From an uncultured Prevotella sp. (GTDB lineage: Bacteria; Bacteroidota; Bacteroidia; Bacteroidales; Bacteroidaceae), in NCBI GenBank assembly GCA_905198745.1, contig CAJKDU010000061.1:1-9862 (forward strand): a stretch of 9,862 nucleotides of DNA. The letters run 5' to 3'. Under the pieces are notes generated by a model. It had not been told where the DNA came from. It did no database searches and saw only the letters and a list, made by a program, of their open reading frames with translations. The translations under genes were made by a program, and so were the position numbers. How positions within the stretch are numbered: position 1 is the first letter of the stretch; every line of letters starts with the position of its first letter. Of this stretch, positions 6,436-9,862 are shown in pieces.

Positions 6436-7752
6436 ATGAAAAAATACTTTATTTCAGTGCTTTTGTCGCTGTCTATCTCTTCAGCTTCTTTTGCCCAGGA
6501 CAATGCCACTGCCCCACACTACAAGCCCACGGCAGAGAATATTGCTTCACGTCAGGAATTTCAGGACGACAAGTTCGGCATTTTCCTTCATTGGGGACTC
6601 TATTCCATGCTTGCTACGGGCGAATGGACTATGACCAACAACAACCTGAACTACAAGGAATATGCCAAACTTGCCGGTGGCTTCTATCCCTCGAAATTCA
6701 ATGCAGCCCAGTGGGTGGCTGCCATTAAGGCTTCCGGTGCCAAGTATATATGTTTCACTACTCGTCATCACGAGGGCTTCTCCATGTTCAAGACTCGCTA
6801 TTCAGACTATAATATCGTGGATGCCACACCTTTCCGGCGTGACATTCTCAAGGAACTTGCCGACGAGTGTCACAAGCAGGGCATACGTCTTCACTTGTAT
6901 TACTCTCATATTGACTGGCAGCGCGAGGATGCCGTGTGGGGACGGACGGGACGTGGAACAGGGCGCCCCAATCCCCAAGGAAACTGGAAAAGCTATTACC
7001 AATTCATGAACAACCAGCTCACGGAACTGCTGACAAACTATGGCAAGATTGGGGCCGTGTGGTTCGACGGATGGTGGGACCAAGACCAGAACCCGAACTT
7101 TGACTGGCAACTGCCTGAGCAGTATGCGCTCATTCATCGCTTGCAGCCAGGTTGTCTGGTGGGCAACAATCATCACCAGACACCTTTCGAAGGTGAGGAT
7201 ATCCAGATTTTCGAGCGCGACCTGCCGGGGGAGAACAAGGCAGGACTGTCGGGACAGGACGTTAGCAGACTGCCCCTTGAAACCTGTGAAACCATGAACG
7301 GCATGTGGGGCTACAAGATAACAGACCAAAACTATAAGTCGGCCAAGACCCTCATACATTATCTCGTGAATGCCGCCGGCAAGAATGCCAACTTGCTGAT
7401 GAACATCGGTCCCCAGCCGGATGGCGAACTTCCGGCTACCGCCCTCGACCGCTTGAAGGAAATGGGCGAATGGATGCACACTTACGGAGAAACCATTTAT
7501 GGCACTCGGGGTGGAATCGTGCCGCCACATGATTGGGGCGTGACCACCCAAAAGGGCAACCGCCTCTTTGTGCATATACTCAACCTGCAGGACCGTTCGC
7601 TCTTCCTTCCCGTAGGATCGCGCAAGGTGAGAAGTGCCTGCGACTTTGTGACGCGCCGTGCAGTAAAGGTCAGTCGCGTGGAGGGTGGAGTGGTCATTAC
7701 GCTCGACCATGCACCAGCAGACATAGACAAGGTGGTTGAGTTGACGCTCTGA
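6436..7752 (+). CDS. Secreted alpha-L-fucosidase, glycoside hydrolase family 29
   Basis: This 438-residue enzyme is a retaining exo-alpha-L-fucosidase that releases terminal fucose from glycans such as mucin or host oligosaccharides. A signal peptide (MKKYFISVLLSLSISSASFA) precedes a predicted cut before Q21; there is no lipobox, so it is probably periplasmic. The GH29 barrel shows KFGIFLHWGLYS, FTTRHHEGFSMF and the nucleophile motif VWFDGWW with D211. The acid/base glutamate is not fixed by sequence; E260 in IQIFERDLPGE is my best candidate and E267 a second. LLMNIGPQPDGELP, near residue 320, is typical of the family. The short C-terminal part (about 350-438) would be a beta-sandwich domain; no carbohydrate-binding module is attached. 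No SusC/SusD pair or other glycosidase is adjacent, so it is not visibly part of a polysaccharide utilisation locus. The subfamily (A or B) cannot be assigned by eye. Confidence 0.93.
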   Translation: MKKYFISVLLSLSISSASFAQDNATAPHYKPTAENIASRQEFQDDKFGIFLHWGLYSMLATGEWTMTNNNLNYKEYAKLAGGFYPSKFNAAQWVAAIKASGAKYICFTTRHHEGFSMFKTRYSDYNIVDATPFRRDILKELADECHKQGIRLHLYYSHIDWQREDAVWGRTGRGTGRPNPQGNWKSYYQFMNNQLTELLTNYGKIGAVWFDGWWDQDQNPNFDWQLPEQYALIHRLQPGCLVGNNHHQTPFEGEDIQIFERDLPGENKAGLSGQDVSRLPLETCETMNGMWGYKITDQNYKSAKTLIHYLVNAAGKNANLLMNIGPQPDGELPATALDRLKEMGEWMHTYGETIYGTRGGIVPPHDWGVTTQKGNRLFVHILNLQDRSLFLPVGSRKVRSACDFVTRRAVKVSRVEGGVVITLDHAPADIDKVVELTL

Positions 7753-7765
7753 AATGGCATGAGGA

Positions 7766-7802
7766 AAACGGAAGTCTCGCCTTTAAGCGAGACTTCACGT
7801 TT
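7766..7802. terminator. Bidirectional terminator between the fucosidase and copper ATPase genes
   Basis: GAAGTCTCGC (7771-7780) and GCGAGACTTC (7787-7796) form a perfect 10-bp stem with a 6-nt loop. AAACG (7766-7770) and CGTTT (7798-7802) extend it by five pairs past a bulged A7797. U-containing tails follow on both strands (CGTTTAA rightward, CGTTTTCC leftward). The stem overlaps the stop codon of the minus-strand ATPase at 7803-7801 and lies 13 bases past the fucosidase stop. Confidence 0.85.
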
Positions 7803-9705
7803 AATGGCTTTGCTTCAGTCGCAAACTGTTGAGCACCACGCTCACGCTCGACATAGCCATAAGTGCACTGCCCCACATGGGGGTAATCTGAAGGGTAGAG
7901 CCGAATATGGCAGGCACACCTGCTGCCAAGGGAATGCAGATGGTGTTGTAGGCAAACGCCCAGAAGAGGTTCTGATGTATGATTTGAACGGTGCGGCGTG
8001 ACAGATGTACAGCTTCAGGTATGTGCAGCAGGTCGTCGCCCATGAGTGTCACCTGCGCCACGTCCATGGCAATGTCGGTGCCCGACCCCATGGCAATGCT
8101 CACGTCGGCAAGTGCCAGGGCCTGCGAGTCATTGATGCCGTCGCCCACCATGGCCACGCGGTGCCCCTCCGATTGAAGACGGCGCACCAGGTCTTCCTTG
8201 TCCTGAGGCAGTGCTTGGCTTCTCATGTGCTCTATGCCCACTTGTTCTGCCCAGTAGCGTGCTGCATCGGGCTTGTCTCCGCTCATCATCCACACGTCAA
8301 TGCCCAACTTTTTCAGGCCTTCTATGGCTTCACGGGCATGAGGCTTGAGGGTCTCTCGCTCTTCGGGCGCAAGGTGGTCGGCGTGCTGGAAGTCTATGTC
8401 CTTGCGCGGAATGGTGAGCGTTCCGGTCTTGTCGATGACCAGTGTGTCGATGTGTTGCAAGTGTTCGAGAGCCACGGCGTCCTTGATGAGTACGCCGTTT
8501 TGGGCTGCTTTGCCCATGCCTACCATAAGAGCGGTAGGCGTGGCGAGTCCCATGGCACACGGACAGGCAATGACAAGCACCGCTACCGCTGACACGATAG
8601 CCCTCGGCATGGCGGCCATGCCGCCCAAGGTGAGCCATGCCACAAGGGTGATTGCTGACAACAACATCACTGTAGGCACAAAGACAAGTGCCACCCGGTC
8701 AACCTGTCGCTGTACGGGTGCCTTGGACCCCTGGGCTTCCTGTACCATGCGGATGATGCCTGCAAGCATGGTGTCGCGTCCCACTTTTTGGGCACGGAAC
8801 CGCAGTTCTCCTTTCTTGACCATGGTTCCTGCCAAGACGCGCGCTCCAGGTACACGCTTCACGGGAGTGGGTTCACCACTTATCATACTTTCGTCTATCC
8901 ATGCTTCGCCGTCGCTCACTGTGCCGTCGACCGCTATTTTCTCTCCTTGTTTCACCTCTATTTCATCTCCCCGCTCCAACGAAGCAATGGGCACATCAAT
9001 GATTCCGTCGGTTGTAACCAGGCGGGCCGTTTTGGGCGTCAGCCCCATCAGATGCTTGATGGCGGAAGCCGTGGAGTGCTTGGCACGCTCTTCGAGTAGT
9101 CTACCCGTGAGCACAAAGGTGATGATCATGACCGATGCGTCGTAGTAGGTGCAGGTGCCAATGCCATAGCGGGCGGAAAGAGAGTCGCCCCAGAAAGTAC
9201 ATATCACGGAAAACACAAACGAGGTACCTGTGCTGAGCGCCACGAGTGTATCCATGGAAGCAGAGCCGTGGAGCAACTGCCGCCAAGCCGTGACAAAAAA
9301 CTGTCGGCCACACCATGCCATGTTGAGAAGCGAGAGAATGAGCATCACTTGGTCGGCATCGTTCCTGCTTCCGATGTTTATCCATCCCATGCAGATACAC
9401 ATGGTAAGCACGGCAAATATCCACGAAGCTGCCACCTTGGTTTGAAGCAGGCGTAAGGAACGTCGTTCTATACGTTCCACGCTTTCCGTGTCGTCTATCA
9501 CCAGGTCGTATCCGGCAGCCTGTACTTCTTTTTTGAGATCGGCGAGCGTCACGATGGCAGGGTCGAACTCCACAAGGGCCGAACGACCGGGAAGACTCAC
9601 TGCCGCTGAGGATATCCCGTGGATACCCCGCAACACTTTTTCCACACGTGCCGAACATGCGGCACATCCCATGCCAAGTACAGGCAAGTTCTTCTTTTCT
9701 ATCAT
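7801..9705 (-). CDS. copA: CopA-type copper P1B ATPase lacking a normal ATP-binding N-domain
   Basis: The 634-residue inner-membrane protein has the parts of a Cu(I) exporter in order. An N-terminal heavy-metal domain carries GMGCAAC (C14, C17). Four membrane helices follow, then the actuator domain with ISGEP, then helices 5-6 with the CPC copper site (C381, P382, C383). The phosphorylation motif DKTGTLT has D425, the P-domain has MSGD (D477) and GDGIND (D522, D526), and helices 7-8 carry YN and MxxSS, the other copper ligands. Only 52 residues separate D425 from D477, against about 150 in ordinary CopA, and no SEHP or GxG nucleotide-binding motif is present. As I recall, Legionella CopA has about 310 residues after its catalytic aspartate; this protein has 209. 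The frame is otherwise intact and the P-domain motifs are conserved, so it is not an obvious pseudogene. Copper export is inferred; activity without an N-domain is uncertain. Confidence 0.88.
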   Translation of the reverse strand: MIEKKNLPVLGMGCAACSARVEKVLRGIHGISSAAVSLPGRSALVEFDPAIVTLADLKKEVQAAGYDLVIDDTESVERIERRSLRLLQTKVAASWIFAVLTMCICMGWINIGSRNDADQVMLILSLLNMAWCGRQFFVTAWRQLLHGSASMDTLVALSTGTSFVFSVICTFWGDSLSARYGIGTCTYYDASVMIITFVLTGRLLEERAKHSTASAIKHLMGLTPKTARLVTTDGIIDVPIASLERGDEIEVKQGEKIAVDGTVSDGEAWIDESMISGEPTPVKRVPGARVLAGTMVKKGELRFRAQKVGRDTMLAGIIRMVQEAQGSKAPVQRQVDRVALVFVPTVMLLSAITLVAWLTLGGMAAMPRAIVSAVAVLVIACPCAMGLATPTALMVGMGKAAQNGVLIKDAVALEHLQHIDTLVIDKTGTLTIPRKDIDFQHADHLAPEERETLKPHAREAIEGLKKLGIDVWMMSGDKPDAARYWAEQVGIEHMRSQALPQDKEDLVRRLQSEGHRVAMVGDGINDSQALALADVSIAMGSGTDIAMDVAQVTLMGDDLLHIPEAVHLSRRTVQIIHQNLFWAFAYNTICIPLAAGVPAIFGSTLQITPMWGSALMAMSSVSVVLNSLRLKQSH

Positions 9706-9734
9706 TTCCTTTGATTCTTTTTATTTTCAGTGTG

Positions 9735-9742
9735 CAAAGTTA
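9735..9742 (-). promoter_or_regulatory. -7 box TAACTTTG for the copper ATPase gene
   Basis: On the minus strand 9742-9735 is an exact TAnnTTTG match, giving a leader of about 24 nt before the ATG at 9705. No convincing -33 TTTG and no clear copper-regulator operator (CueR- or CsoR-type palindrome) is visible upstream, so metal control cannot be read from this sequence. Confidence 0.55.
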
Positions 9743-9862
9743 CGCACTTCGTTCCCATTTGCTGTTATGTAATTATGGATAAAGTTTATGTATTTTGGAT
9801 ATGAAAAAAGGCTCTTCCGATATTTGGAGTGATACATGATATTGTGGTATCGGGTTAGCATG

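Noticed and set aside
6802..7710. Long open frame antisense to the fucosidase gene (302 codons)
   Set aside because: The sense frame has clear GH29 motifs and a promoter; the antisense frame has no family resemblance and reflects codon bias. The same applies to antisense frames at 2059-2649, 2680-3279 and 3716-4453.
7801..9705. Copper ATPase as a frameshifted pseudogene
   Set aside because: The frame is open throughout, and all motifs on both sides of the short linker are in the same frame, so an in-frame loss or a natural compact form fits better.
9743..9862. Start of another gene at the right edge
   Set aside because: Only a 12-codon frame at 9801 and an ATG at the last three bases are visible; nothing supports a gene.

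Overview
The window looks like chromosomal DNA of a Bacteroidales bacterium, probably Prevotella or a close relative. Most gene starts are preceded by the Bacteroidetes -7 promoter box TAnnTTTG and lack a clear Shine-Dalgarno sequence. The product set (secreted M16 peptidase, secreted GH29 alpha-L-fucosidase, compact copper ATPase) also fits. The genus is an inference; no rRNA or other decisive marker is present.

Layout. Positions 1-857 contain no confident gene. They hold a hairpin and a leftward promoter at the extreme left (probably the leader of a gene off the edge), a 22-bp tandem repeat array (about 352-581), and beside it a short broken-looking reading frame on the minus strand (561-776). 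A rightward promoter at 817-824 then drives a two-gene unit: a MurU-type nucleotidyltransferase (858-1625) and, one base later, guaA (1627-3237), the GMP synthase. A perfect 13-bp stem (3262-3302) serves as shared terminator with the convergent M16 peptidase gene (6133-3305, minus).

The 302-bp gap between the peptidase and the rightward fucosidase gene holds two tandem copies of a palindromic intergenic element carrying leftward promoter-like boxes, plus a separate rightward promoter for the fucosidase (6436-7752). A second bidirectional terminator (7766-7802) separates the fucosidase from a convergent CopA-type P1B ATPase gene (9705-7801, minus), whose own -7 box lies at 9742-9735. Positions 9743-9862 show no supported gene.

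Function. The genes do not form one pathway: there is a nucleotide and nucleotide-sugar pair, a secreted protease, a secreted glycosidase and a copper exporter. The most unusual item is the copper ATPase. It keeps its metal-binding domain, all eight membrane helices, the CPC, DKTGT and GDGIND motifs, but essentially the whole ATP-binding N-domain is missing between the phosphorylated aspartate and the rest of the P-domain. Other notable items are the 22-bp array with a 44-bp higher-order period, the promoter-bearing palindromic element, and an insertion of roughly 28 residues in GuaA. I did not find a convincing new multi-gene system.
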